From contig BNCN01000012.1 of NCBI GenBank assembly GCA_014656495.1, forward strand, positions 1-64,000: a stretch of 64,000 nt of DNA. Reading direction: 5' to 3'. The DNA is from Comamonas sp. KCTC 72670 (lineage in GTDB: Bacteria; Myxococcota; Myxococcia; Myxococcales; Myxococcaceae). Under the pieces are notes generated by a model. The model was not told the origin of the DNA. It saw nothing but the letters and a program-made list of their open reading frames with translations, and ran no database searches. This document shows positions 17,342 to 26,102 of this stretch, piece after piece (the stretch's first letter is position 1; every line of letters starts with the position of its first letter). The position numbers and the translations under genes were made by a program.

Positions 17342-18004
17342 TCACCGCCGGTCGGCGCGGCGCCAGCGGAGCGTCAGTCCCGCGTGGCCGGACGTCTGAC
17401 GGCGGTCACCTCGCAGGTCGAAGGGGAGCTCGAGGCCGCCCTCCGCGCGCAGCTCGAGCGTCGGGCTCAACCGGTACGCGATGCCCAGCGAGCCGCCGGG
17501 CGCGGCCAGCAGGTTCGTGCCATTGAACCGGCCTTGGAAGGCGGTGAGCGGTCCTGCCACGGAGCCCATCAACGACGCGCCGCCGGTGAGCGTCCATCTC
17601 GGGTGGAGGCGGTAGTCGAGCAGCGCCTGCGCCCCGAGGCGGAAGTTCACGGGCTCGACGTAGTTGTTGGTGACGGGCACGTACCAGAGGCCCGCGCTGG
17701 GGGCGACGGCCAGCGTCCAGGAGGGCGTGTCGAGGAGCCGATGCCGCGTGCCGAGCTCCAGCCCCAGCAGCGTGAGGCGCCCGCCCCAATCCCAGTTGTC
17801 GCCAACGCCCTTGCGGAAGGTGAGCTCGGGGTTGGGCAGGTAGGCCCGCTCCCGGCCACGCTCGAAGGCAATGCCCGTCACGGAGACGCCGATGTCCGTC
17901 GTCCCGGCGGGGGTGGTGGCCGCGCCCAGGTTCCGGGGTCCACTCAGGCACCCCGGCGTGCAGAGGAGCAGCCCGCCCAGCCACAGTGCGCGCCGCGGCG
18001 TCAT
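17342..18004 (-). CDS. Exported small beta-barrel-like protein, unknown function
   Basis: A 220-residue protein. The start at 18004 was chosen because it overlaps the stop of the preceding gene (ATGA). The N-terminus TPRRALWLGGLLLCTPGC is a signal peptide with a weak lipobox (TPGC). The body alternates short beta strands with glycines (TDIGVSVTGIAFE, WDWGGRLTLLGLELGTRHR, RLSPTLELRAEGGLEL) and ends in a barrel-like strand HAGLTLRWRRA. It is likely a small outer-membrane barrel or barrel lipoprotein. Coupling to the EEP-family lipoprotein suggests a shared envelope role; no family name can be assigned. Confidence 0.82.
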   Translation of the reverse strand: MTPRRALWLGGLLLCTPGCLSGPRNLGAATTPAGTTDIGVSVTGIAFERGRERAYLPNPELTFRKGVGDNWDWGGRLTLLGLELGTRHRLLDTPSWTLAVAPSAGLWYVPVTNNYVEPVNFRLGAQALLDYRLHPRWTLTGGASLMGSVAGPLTAFQGRFNGTNLLAAPGGSLGIAYRLSPTLELRAEGGLELPFDLRGDRRQTSGHAGLTLRWRRADRR

Positions 18005-18894
18005 GGCTGCCACGCGAAGCGCACCCAGACCGGGTAGTGGTCACTGCCCGAAGGCCCTCTGTCCACGCCCCGCTCCAGTGGAGAGAGCCCCCGGGAGAAG
18101 ATGGAGTCGAGCGGCAAGCCGCCAATCACGGAGTCGACGGTGTCGCCCACGCCTCGCGATGCCCATTCGTAGCCCCGGTCCGAGAACAGCTTCACGGTCT
18201 GCCGCAGGCTCCCCGGGTCCGAGGTGTTGAAGTCCCCCGCGATGACCTGCATCGGCCCGCGCCCATCCACCCCGTTGATGAGGGCCTCCGTCTGGTCCAA
18301 GCGTCCGCCGAGCCCGACGATGGGCGTCGCGTTGTGGACCGAGACTGTCTGGACGAGCGCCCCGTCGATGTCGACCGTCGCGACCACGCCGATGCGGCGG
18401 CGCTGGTGGTACGGGTCATCGTGAGGCAGGTGAATCTTCCAGTCCTCGATGATGGGCCACCGGCTCAGCACCGCGTTGCCGAAGTCACCGCCATCCACCT
18501 GCACGGAGGCCGGGTAGTAGACGTACGTGAGCCCGAGCTCCTTCGCGATGCGGTCCACGGAGGGCGCGTCCATCTCCTGCATCGCGATGACGTCCGCCCC
18601 CGCGAGGGGAGGCCGCTTCAGCGCGGTGATGGCCTCGGTGACGTTCTCCGAAAAGGCGAGGTTGTAGGCCACGAAGGTGACCGAGGAAGGAACCTCGGTG
18701 GCGACGGGGCCCGGTGGCCGATGGTCCCCGCTGTATCGCGGCCCCGCCTCATCCGTGTAGTTCTCCGCGAGCGGGCAGCCCGTCAGGAGCACGAGCACGA
18801 GGAGCACCCACGACCGGGAGACCGGCGGCCTGCCGCCTGCTTCCGCGCCTGGCCATCGCATCCATTCGACTGCGGACTTCAAAGAGCAACTCAT
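18001..18894 (-). CDS. Endonuclease/exonuclease/phosphatase-family lipoprotein
   Basis: A metal-dependent EEP-fold hydrolase (DNase I, exonuclease III and phosphodiesterase superfamily) attached to the membrane as a lipoprotein. The lipobox LLTGC follows a hydrophobic stretch, VLLVLVLL. EEP motifs are in order: FVAYNLAF, IAMQEMD (metal-binding Glu), NAVLSRWPI, HNATP, IAGDFNTSD (Asp and Asn) and SGSDHYPVWV (Asp-His). All catalytic positions look intact. The annotated start gives 297 residues; an ATG eleven codons later is also possible. Substrate (nucleic acid, sphingolipid or inositol phosphate) cannot be told from sequence alone. Confidence 0.92.
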   Translation of the reverse strand: MSCSLKSAVEWMRWPGAEAGGRPPVSRSWVLLVLVLLTGCPLAENYTDEAGPRYSGDHRPPGPVATEVPSSVTFVAYNLAFSENVTEAITALKRPPLAGADVIAMQEMDAPSVDRIAKELGLTYVYYPASVQVDGGDFGNAVLSRWPIIEDWKIHLPHDDPYHQRRRIGVVATVDIDGALVQTVSVHNATPIVGLGGRLDQTEALINGVDGRGPMQVIAGDFNTSDPGSLRQTVKLFSDRGYEWASRGVGDTVDSVIGGLPLDSIFSRGLSPLERGVDRGPSGSDHYPVWVRFAWQP

Positions 18895-19010
18895 CGCGCA
18901 CGTGAACGAAAGGGCGCGACAGAGATTCCACCGGCGCCCGCGCGAGGGACTTCAACGCTCCCTCGGGCGGAGGCGGGGCCCTGGGGGGAGCGCACGCCTC
19001 CGCGCCGGGG

Positions 19011-20621
19011 CTACTGCTTCTGGAACTCCGGGGAGCCGAGCAGCAACCCCGCGATGAGCGGCACGTCCACGGGACGCGCCTCACCCACCGCGCTGGCGGC
19101 CTCCGCTCGCTGGGAGAGCGCTTCCAGGATGGTGGCGCGCGTCGCTTGTGACGGCGGCGCGCCCAGCAACGCCTGGCCCAGTGCGTCCACCCAGGCCTCC
19201 TCGGTGGGCTCGGCGGGCGTCGCCAGGGCCCGGAGTGACACCTTCGTCCCTGGCATCCGCCCGGAGACGAGCTCCAGGCTGAAGTTGAGCCGGGCCACCA
19301 GCGAGCCGCTGTTCACCCAGGGCGCGGACACCTCGGGGAAGCCGGTGGGCGCCGGAGCACGGAAGAGCGGCTCGCCCATCTTCGCCAGCGATTGGACCAG
19401 CCGGGGCCGCACCGTCACCTCCGCGTCCGTGGCGCGCAGCGCCGACACCACGAACTCGAAGGGCGTCTTCACCTTCGCGCCGCGGGCCGCCTCCGCCCAG
19501 AACTCCGGGGCCTGGAAGAGCGCGCGGTACACCGTGGGCAAATCCCCCTTCGAAGCGAGGAACACCTGGGCCACCCGCTCCACCAACGCGGGCGGCGGCG
19601 TGTCAGAGACGAAGCGCCGCGCCAGCCGGGTCGCCACGTGGCGCGCGGTGGAGGGATGGCGCGCGAGCAGGTCCAGCACGCGCTCACCGTCCGCCTCGCT
19701 CCGGCTCCCCGGGATGGGGTGCCCCAACACCTGCTTGTCCTCCGCGTCATGGGCGCGGCGGCGGAAGAAGAACGCGGGCGCCTTGCGCGGCCGCCGGATG
19801 CTCCAGCCGGTGAAGCACCGCGCCACCTCGCGCACGTCCTGCTGGGTATAGCCCCCGTCCACGCCCAACGTGTGCAGCTCCAGCAGCTCGCGCGCGTAGT
19901 TCTCGTTGAGGCCGGGCATCGGCGCGGCGGGCTCCGAGTCCTCGCCGTCGTCGTCCGTCAGCGGCGCTTCACGCGCCATGCGCTCCGGCATGCCGTCGCG
20001 GGTGCTGCGCCAGTTGTCCAGGTAGAAGAGCATCGCCGGGTGGCGCGCCGTGGCGCCGAGCAGCTCCCGGAAGTTGCCGAAGACATTCGGGCGAATGGCG
20101 TCGCGCTCATAGGACGTCACCATCCACCGGACCGCGCCCTTGTCCGCGGACACGTTGAAGTGGTTGAACCAGAAATCCACCAGCACCTCTTCGAGCTGGT
20201 TGGGGCTCTCCACCGCGCGCAACAGCTTCGCCGCCGACTGCTCCAGGCCGATGCGCGCGGGGCGCTCCAGCTCGCGTCCGTCGAGCAGGGCCTGCTCCCG
20301 CTGCTTCCTGGGTGGGTAGTCCCGCACCAGCTCCGCCATGGACATCGTCAGCGTGGGCAACGCCTGGAGCTTCGCGTCCAGCGCCGGCGGCAAGGGCGCT
20401 CCCGGCCTGTCGAGCTGCGACGCCACCCAGCCCTCCACGCCCAACCGCCGCAGGTCCGCCAGCGACCGCGCCGAGGGGCCGAAAGCCAACCGCCGCAGGA
20501 CATGGACCGCGCGCGCCTCATCGAAGGCGGGCGGGGCCGGCGCGTCCTCGGGTGTGGGGTGAGGGGTGCTCGCACATGAGAGCACGACGACCGCCAGGAA
20601 TCCGACAGACAGAAGGCGCAT
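19011..20621 (-). CDS. DUF1800-family lipoprotein
   Basis: A 536-residue exported protein with the DUF1800 layout. It has an early HVLRRLAFGPSARSLADL motif, VDFWFNHFNVSADKG in the first third, LNENYARELLELHTLGVDGGYTQ in the middle, then VARCFTGWSI and LARHPSTARHVATRLARRFV. The N-terminus has a short signal and lipobox (VGFLAVVVLSC), so it is probably a membrane-anchored lipoprotein. Members often sit beside DUF1501 proteins, but none is present here; the divergent neighbour is a protein-arginine deiminase homologue. The biochemical function of the family is not established. Confidence 0.93.
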   Translation of the reverse strand: MRLLSVGFLAVVVLSCASTPHPTPEDAPAPPAFDEARAVHVLRRLAFGPSARSLADLRRLGVEGWVASQLDRPGAPLPPALDAKLQALPTLTMSMAELVRDYPPRKQREQALLDGRELERPARIGLEQSAAKLLRAVESPNQLEEVLVDFWFNHFNVSADKGAVRWMVTSYERDAIRPNVFGNFRELLGATARHPAMLFYLDNWRSTRDGMPERMAREAPLTDDDGEDSEPAAPMPGLNENYARELLELHTLGVDGGYTQQDVREVARCFTGWSIRRPRKAPAFFFRRRAHDAEDKQVLGHPIPGSRSEADGERVLDLLARHPSTARHVATRLARRFVSDTPPPALVERVAQVFLASKGDLPTVYRALFQAPEFWAEAARGAKVKTPFEFVVSALRATDAEVTVRPRLVQSLAKMGEPLFRAPAPTGFPEVSAPWVNSGSLVARLNFSLELVSGRMPGTKVSLRALATPAEPTEEAWVDALGQALLGAPPSQATRATILEALSQRAEAASAVGEARPVDVPLIAGLLLGSPEFQKQ

Positions 20622-20784
20622 GACACCAGGGGAACACCGCGGGGCGTCAGACGTTACGCCACCGGAATGCGAACCTGGCAGGTGGGTTCGAAGTCAAAGG
20701 ACGGTTTCCTGGCGCAACAGCTTTTCGGCCCACGCCTTCGTGACTTGCAGGATGGCGTCCCCTGGCTGAGAGAACAGAGCCCCC

Positions 20785-22650
20785 ATGCCGCCTCCCCCGC
20801 CCTCACGCGCACGGCGCTTCCCCGCGCTGCCGCTGGTCCTCGCACTGGCGAGCGGATGTGTCCCCACCGCCGATGACACAAGGCCGGGCTCCGGTGCCCA
20901 GGACCCGCTCGAAGGCCCCTTCCAGCCCGTGGTCGACCTGCGCGCGGACGTGAACCGCAACGGCATCGTCGAGTTCGACGACCCGTCGGAAGACGAGGGC
21001 GAGGACACCTGGACCGCCGAGCGAGGCGCCATCTTCCTGGCCAACATCGACGATGACGAGCGGGCCTGTCCCTTCTCCATGGACCCCGACCGCATCAGTG
21101 ACGCCGAGCTGGCGCAGTGCAACGACGCCGCGGACGACGTGGTCAACGGCGAGGCGGACCTGGAGGACCTCGCGCGGCTGCGCACCGCCCCCTGGCGCGA
21201 GGCCCCCGTGGGGACGGTGGGCTCCGTCAGCGTGTCCGGCGCCGCGGCCAGCAAGGTGCGGCTGTTCAAGCGCGTCCGGAACGAGTTCGTCTCCGGCGCC
21301 TTCCCCGACACGGTGTTCCTCACCACGGCCGAGGTGCGGCGCGGCGTGGAGCTGGCCATCGAGGGGCGGGACATCGTCCGCGACCTCGATGAATGGGACG
21401 GCTTCGCGGACGTGGTGCTCACCATCGGCCGCAACAACCCGCACGACCCCGTGTTCACCGACACCGTGCGCATGCGTGTCGCGCCGGTGGTGCTGTTCCA
21501 CCACCTCACGCCGGCCTGGAACGTCTTCGTCTCCAAGCCCCTGGGCAGCACCGGTTCCACCGAGTTCCGGCAGGAGCTGGGCGGTGTGCTCGCGAGCTCC
21601 GGTGAGCGGATGGTGTACTCGGAGTTCGCGGTCGACGACCTCTGGCCGCAGGACTACTTCGAGCCGGCCTATATGTCGATGCCGGCACCGGGAGGGCGCC
21701 AGCACGTCATCCAGGTCAACTACCGGGGTCCCCACTACTACAACACCTCGGAGAACGCTCCGCTCCGGGCCGCGGGCCGCATCGCGTTCTGGCTGCGAGG
21801 CCCCGACAGCGCCGCCGTCCAGCAATACCAGCCCGGCACGTCCATGGCGTCCCAGACGCTGAACTCCTTCGGCAACACGGAGGTCATCCCGCCCTACGAG
21901 AAGGATGGCGTGCGCTACCCCCTGGGCCGGATGTTCCGTGGCCGCGGCCCCGACACCCGGCCCGACTATCAGCCCGACCCCAGCTTCACGAAGCTGCTGG
22001 AGGCCCAGGGCATGCAGCCGCCCGTCTACGTGGACACGTCCTGGCTGTTCGTGGACCACGTGGATGAGACCTTCTCCTTCCTGCCCGCGCCCACGCCACG
22101 CGGGTGGATCGCCCTGGTGGCGGACCCCGCGCTCGCGCGGCGCATGCTCCAGGAAGCCCAGGCACGGGGGCACGGAGACGCGAAGCTCTTCGAAGGTTTG
22201 ACCTGGTCCTACTCCGTCCCCGCCGAGACGCGCATCGCCGAGGTGCTCGACAACCCCGGGCTGATGGACGCGAGCGCCGTGGCCGCGCTGGAAATCGACG
22301 CGCAGCTCGCCATCCTCCAGGAGGCCACGGGCCTCACCGAGGAGGAAATCGTGCGCGTCCCCTTCCTCTTCCAGAACGCCATGGAGGGCGTGACGGCGTA
22401 CCAGCCCGCGACGTTGAACCTGCTGTCACTGACGCCCACGCAAGTCGTCGCCCCCGACCCGCATGGCCCCATCATCGACGGGAAGGACATGTTCAAGGTC
22501 CAGTTCGAGCAGGCGCTCGGCGCGTACGGCATCCGCGTGCATTGGGTGGATGCCTGGGACCCCTTCCACCTGCTGCAAGGGGACGTGCACTGCGCCACCC
22601 AGTCGGCGCGGCGGGTGCCGGACGTGAAGTGGTGGGAGGGCGGCCGATGA
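20785..22650 (+). CDS. Protein-arginine deiminase homologue, lipoprotein
   Basis: A 621-residue homologue of vertebrate-type protein-arginine deiminases, which convert protein arginine to citrulline. The catalytic set is visible in the correct order and similar spacing to human PAD4: Asp290 in DLWPQDYFEP, His425 and Asp427 in FVDHVDETFSF and Cys603 in GDVHCATQSARR, followed by a VKWWEGG tail. An early Asp/Asn-rich loop (DVNRNGIVEFDD) resembles a calcium site of the PAD middle domain. The N-terminus is a signal peptide with lipobox LASGC (Cys25), so the enzyme would be anchored outside the cytoplasm. ATG 20785 lies in a 163-base divergent gap. It overlaps the next gene by ATGA. Confidence 0.93.
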   Translation: MPPPPPSRARRFPALPLVLALASGCVPTADDTRPGSGAQDPLEGPFQPVVDLRADVNRNGIVEFDDPSEDEGEDTWTAERGAIFLANIDDDERACPFSMDPDRISDAELAQCNDAADDVVNGEADLEDLARLRTAPWREAPVGTVGSVSVSGAAASKVRLFKRVRNEFVSGAFPDTVFLTTAEVRRGVELAIEGRDIVRDLDEWDGFADVVLTIGRNNPHDPVFTDTVRMRVAPVVLFHHLTPAWNVFVSKPLGSTGSTEFRQELGGVLASSGERMVYSEFAVDDLWPQDYFEPAYMSMPAPGGRQHVIQVNYRGPHYYNTSENAPLRAAGRIAFWLRGPDSAAVQQYQPGTSMASQTLNSFGNTEVIPPYEKDGVRYPLGRMFRGRGPDTRPDYQPDPSFTKLLEAQGMQPPVYVDTSWLFVDHVDETFSFLPAPTPRGWIALVADPALARRMLQEAQARGHGDAKLFEGLTWSYSVPAETRIAEVLDNPGLMDASAVAALEIDAQLAILQEATGLTEEEIVRVPFLFQNAMEGVTAYQPATLNLLSLTPTQVVAPDPHGPIIDGKDMFKVQFEQALGAYGIRVHWVDAWDPFHLLQGDVHCATQSARRVPDVKWWEGGR

Positions 22651-23570
22651 CTCGCGGATGGAGCCGGGGCCTGGGCCTCGCCGTGCTGCTGGCCGCGCTG
22701 GGCGCGCAGGCCACCGAAGCCACCTCACCCCAGCCGGCGTGGAAGGGCCTGCTTCAGGAGCAGATTGCCCGCGCCCGCCGGACGCAGCCCCAGGCGTTCC
22801 TCCGCTTCACCATCGCCGCCTCGCGGGTGGACGCGCTGGATGCGAAGAAGCAGGCCACCCTGGCCGCGACGGCGCCAGGGCTGCGGGCGCTGGGCCCGGA
22901 GGCGCTGTGGCCCATGGTGGAGCGGCTCGCGTTTCCGGCCCAGGACAAGGCGTCGCTTCCCATGCGGGAGTCCGCGCGCCTGGCGCTCACGGTGGGCATG
23001 GTGGAGGCCGCGGGCGCACTGCGCGATGTACGCCTGGCGCCGCTGTGGCAGGAGATGCTCGAGGCCCAGGACACCCCGCCCCCGGTCCTCCACGCGGCGG
23101 CGGGGGCGCTGGCGCGGCTGGAGACCCTGTCGGCGGCGAACACGCTCATCGCCCTCTCGCGCCAGGAGGGGCCTCGCGGCGAAGCAGCCCTCGATGCCCT
23201 GGGCCTGTGCCGGCGGCTGGTGGCCACGCGCGCGCTGGCGGACGCCCTGGAGGCACGGCCGGACCGCGAGCGCATGCGCCACATCGCCCGCGCGCTGGGG
23301 GACGCGGGCTCGGTGTGGGCCTGGAAGACGTCGGGCGTGAAGGCCCGCGCGGAGGAAGGGGCCGTCCGCCGCGTGGCCGCCGAAGCCCTGGTGCGCGTGT
23401 ACCTGAAGACGGACGGTGACGTGCGGCGCGCGGTGTCCAACGCGTTGCTGCGCGTGGACGCGCCGGAGACCCCCGCGCTCATCGACGCGGCCCGAGCGCG
23501 CGCCGAGCCGCCTCAACAAGCCGAGCTGGACGCCCTGTCCGAGCGGCTGCGCCGCAACCCGCTCCGCTGA
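22647..23570 (+). CDS. Exported HEAT-like repeat protein
   Basis: A 307-residue protein with a signal peptide (GLAVLLAALGAQATEA) and then almost entirely alpha-helical pairs of about 30-35 residues (for example RESARLALTVGMVEAAGALRD, LHAAAGALARLETLSAANTLI and VRRVAAEALVRVYLK). This is the HEAT/ARM-like scaffold pattern. The start at 22647 overlaps the deiminase stop by ATGA, so the two genes are translationally coupled. It may be a substrate adaptor or periplasmic partner of the deiminase (inference). It converges with the response regulator gene, leaving two bases between the stop codons. Confidence 0.85.
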   Translation: MTRGWSRGLGLAVLLAALGAQATEATSPQPAWKGLLQEQIARARRTQPQAFLRFTIAASRVDALDAKKQATLAATAPGLRALGPEALWPMVERLAFPAQDKASLPMRESARLALTVGMVEAAGALRDVRLAPLWQEMLEAQDTPPPVLHAAAGALARLETLSAANTLIALSRQEGPRGEAALDALGLCRRLVATRALADALEARPDRERMRHIARALGDAGSVWAWKTSGVKARAEEGAVRRVAAEALVRVYLKTDGDVRRAVSNALLRVDAPETPALIDAARARAEPPQQAELDALSERLRRNPLR

Positions 23571-23572
23571 CG

Positions 23573-24274
23573 TCAGGCCGCTTCGATTTCCATGCGGTAG
23601 CCCACGCCGCGCACCGTCTGGATGGCGAAGCGAGACGCGCTGTTCCACCCCAGCTTCTTCTTCAGGCTGGAGACGAAGTTGTCCACGGTGTGCGGGTCCA
23701 CGACGACGTCGCGGCCCCACACCGCGTCGAGGATTTCGTCCCGGCGCAGCACGCGCTCACGCTCCTTCACCAGGAAGGCGAGCAGGTCGAACTCCTTGCG
23801 CGTCAGCTCCACTGGCGCGCCCGCGGGGGTCTCCACCTTGCGGCGGTCCAGGTCCACGCGGTAGCCCGCGAAGCGCAGCCCCTTCACGGGCGCCGCGCCC
23901 GAGCGGCGAACCAACGCGCCCACGCGCGCCAGCAGCTCGCGCAGCCGGTAGGGCTTGCCCAGGTAGTCCTGGGCGCCGGACTCGAAGCCGCGCACCACGT
24001 CGTCCTCCAGGGTGCGCGCGGTGAGCATCAACACGGGGGTCGTCACGCCCTCCTCGCGGAGCGCGCGACACAGGCTGTAGCCATCACCATCCGGCAGCAT
24101 CACGTCCAGCAGGATGAGCTGGAAGTCGCCGCGGACCAGGTGCTCGCGCGCCTCGCGCACGCAGGTGGCCTCCTCCACCCGGTAGCCGCCTTGATTCTCC
24201 AGGTTGTCGCGCAGCGCCAGCCGCAGGTTGGCGTCGTCCTCCACCAGGAGCAGCGCCGGAATGGATGAGGTCAT
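23573..24274 (-). CDS. OmpR-family response regulator
   Basis: A 233-residue DNA-binding response regulator. The receiver domain has the acidic pair VEDD, the phosphoacceptor Asp57 in LLDVMLPDGDG, the Thr in MLTART and the Lys in YLGKPYRLREL. The C-terminal winged helix (LTRKEFDLLAFLVKERERVLRR ... VDNFVSSLKKKL ... IQTVRGVGYRME) is of the OmpR/PhoB type. ATG 24274 lies four bases after the stop of the histidine kinase gene, so the two form a two-component pair. Its targets are unknown; the envelope genes just upstream in the same run are candidates. Confidence 0.95.
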   Translation of the reverse strand: MTSSIPALLLVEDDANLRLALRDNLENQGGYRVEEATCVREAREHLVRGDFQLILLDVMLPDGDGYSLCRALREEGVTTPVLMLTARTLEDDVVRGFESGAQDYLGKPYRLRELLARVGALVRRSGAAPVKGLRFAGYRVDLDRRKVETPAGAPVELTRKEFDLLAFLVKERERVLRRDEILDAVWGRDVVVDPHTVDNFVSSLKKKLGWNSASRFAIQTVRGVGYRMEIEAA

Positions 24275-24278
24275 GTCG

Positions 24279-26093
24279 TCACCGTGTGGGGAAGCGAAGC
24301 TCGAAGGTGGTGCCCTCGGGACTGGAGGCGGCCACGTGCAGCGTGCCGCCGTGGACGCGCATGATGCGGCGACAGAGGGCCAGTCCCAGGCCGCTGCCAG
24401 GGGCATTGACGCCCTGACCGGGGAGGCGCACGAACTCCTCGAAGGCGCGCTCCCACTGCGCCCGGGGAATGCCCACGCCGTTGTCGGAGAAGCGCACCCG
24501 GCCGTCGTCCAGCGCCTCCACCCGCAGGCGCACCGGGCTGCGCGTGTTGTAGGCACAGGCATTGCGCGCGAGGTTGGAGAGCAAGAGCCGCAGGAGCTGC
24601 CCATCCGCGTGCAGGGTGCGCTCGCCCACGTCCACCTCCCACTCCACGGGCACCTTGGACCCGGACTCCCAATCCCGGCGCAGTTGGGCCACCAGCTCGT
24701 CCAGGCGCACCGGCTCCAGCCGGGGCTCCCAACGGCCCTTGTCGATGCGGTTGAAGGACAGCAGGTTCTCCACCAGGAAGCCCAGCCCGTCCGCCTCGCG
24801 GACGATGCGCGACGGGTAGTCACGCGCGTCCGTGCCCTCCGCCAGACGCCACTCCAGCGTCTCCGCCAAGAGCCGGATGGAGGCCAGGGGCGTGCGCAGC
24901 TCGTGCGACACCGTGGCCACGAAGTCGCTCTTGAGTTCGACGAAGCGCAGCTTGCGCTGCTGCGCCACGAAGGCCAACGCTGCGATGCCCAGGGCCAACA
25001 CCGCGCACAGCGCCACCATGCCCGTCTTCAGCCGGTAGCGCCGCTCCAGCGCGCCCTGCGCCCGCGCCCACTCTGGCGTGTCCACGGACAGCGGCAGGTC
25101 CTCCAGCGGAAGCACCTCCGCGTCCTCCAGCAGCCGCACCTGTCCGTCGGATTCGAGCAGCCCGCGCTCCCGCATCTCCTGCGTGAGGGCTTGGAGCAGC
25201 GCGCCCGCGTCCACCGCCACGCCTCGCACGTGGCTGCCGCCGCGCGGCTCCAGGTACCAACCGCTGCGCACCAACACGGGCCCCGACAGGGATTCAGGCA
25301 ATGGCAGCGGCTCGGCGGCGAGCTCGGCGGCGCGGGCCTCGAAGTCGGCCACGGGCACCCCCACCTTCTTGGAGAGCGCCACGATGCGCTCGTGGAGGAA
25401 GGCGAAGTCCTCCTGCGTGAAGCGCGAGCGGCGCAGGAGCAGCAAGCGCTGGAGGCCATCCAACCGGCCGCTCCGTCCGTCCGCCAGCCCATCGCGCACC
25501 AGCGAGTGCATCAACTGCGGCACGGGGTCGCCGCGCTCCGCCAGTGACTCCAGGACCACCAGGACGCCGGGCACGTCGCGCGTGGAGGCCAGGACGTACT
25601 GTGAGCGGTGTTGGAGCAGCGCCATCAGCGCCACGGTGGACGCGCGGCGGTCACCTCGGGCCAGCGCCCGGTCGACCTCGCGAATCAACGCGAGCCGCTC
25701 CGCCCAGGGGTCTTCCACTTCGTCCGCCCGCTCCGTTCCGGCGCGAAGGCCCGCGTAACGGGCCTTCGCGGGGGCGACGTCCTCCGTGTCATAAAGGGCC
25801 AGCCGGGGCAGGAGCTGCGTGCCGCGCTCGCGCAGGTAGAGGCCCGCGGCGGGAGCGAGCGGGTCCTGCGCGGCGGTCTCCAGCGCGGCGCGGGCCGCCT
25901 CCAACCGGTCCCTCAGCGACTGGGCCAGGGACGCCTGGGCGTACTGCTCCAGCGCCTCCCGGCGCGAGTCGAGCGAGGCCTGCGCGTCGTCCCGCTCGGC
26001 CGCGAAGATGCGCTGGAGATAGCCCAGGCCCCAGGCCAACCCGACGAAGCCCAGCAGCAGCGCGATGAGTGTGGGCAGGAGCCGGCGGAGCAT
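24279..26093 (-). CDS. Membrane sensor histidine kinase
   Basis: A 604-residue sensor kinase. A membrane segment at residues 5-26 is followed by a large, mostly helical extracytoplasmic sensor (about 27-355) and a second membrane segment (ALCAVLALGIAALAFVA, about 360-378). The HisKA box is SHELRTPLASIR with His397. The ATPase has N-box NLARNACAYNT, G1 FSDNGVGIPR and G2 APGSGLGLALC. It phosphorylates the adjacent OmpR-type regulator. The long helical sensor has no recognisable ligand domain. The VWA-less YfbK-like gene ends nine bases before its start on the same strand, so it may be part of the same signalling unit. Confidence 0.95.
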   Translation of the reverse strand: MLRRLLPTLIALLLGFVGLAWGLGYLQRIFAAERDDAQASLDSRREALEQYAQASLAQSLRDRLEAARAALETAAQDPLAPAAGLYLRERGTQLLPRLALYDTEDVAPAKARYAGLRAGTERADEVEDPWAERLALIREVDRALARGDRRASTVALMALLQHRSQYVLASTRDVPGVLVVLESLAERGDPVPQLMHSLVRDGLADGRSGRLDGLQRLLLLRRSRFTQEDFAFLHERIVALSKKVGVPVADFEARAAELAAEPLPLPESLSGPVLVRSGWYLEPRGGSHVRGVAVDAGALLQALTQEMRERGLLESDGQVRLLEDAEVLPLEDLPLSVDTPEWARAQGALERRYRLKTGMVALCAVLALGIAALAFVAQQRKLRFVELKSDFVATVSHELRTPLASIRLLAETLEWRLAEGTDARDYPSRIVREADGLGFLVENLLSFNRIDKGRWEPRLEPVRLDELVAQLRRDWESGSKVPVEWEVDVGERTLHADGQLLRLLLSNLARNACAYNTRSPVRLRVEALDDGRVRFSDNGVGIPRAQWERAFEEFVRLPGQGVNAPGSGLGLALCRRIMRVHGGTLHVAASSPEGTTFELRFPTR

Positions 26094-26102
26094 GGGCGCG
26101 GC

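Noticed and set aside
20694-20786. A 30-codon minus-strand ORF (MGALFSQPGDAILQVTKAWA...) in the gap upstream of the deiminase gene
   Set aside because: It looks protein-like and could be a remnant, but its ATG is inside the deiminase start codon region, it has no clear ribosome-binding site, and 30 codons are too few to judge.
23567-23576. CTGACGTCAG palindrome containing the stop codons of two convergent genes
   Set aside because: It follows from two TGA stops facing each other with a two-base gap; no evidence of function.
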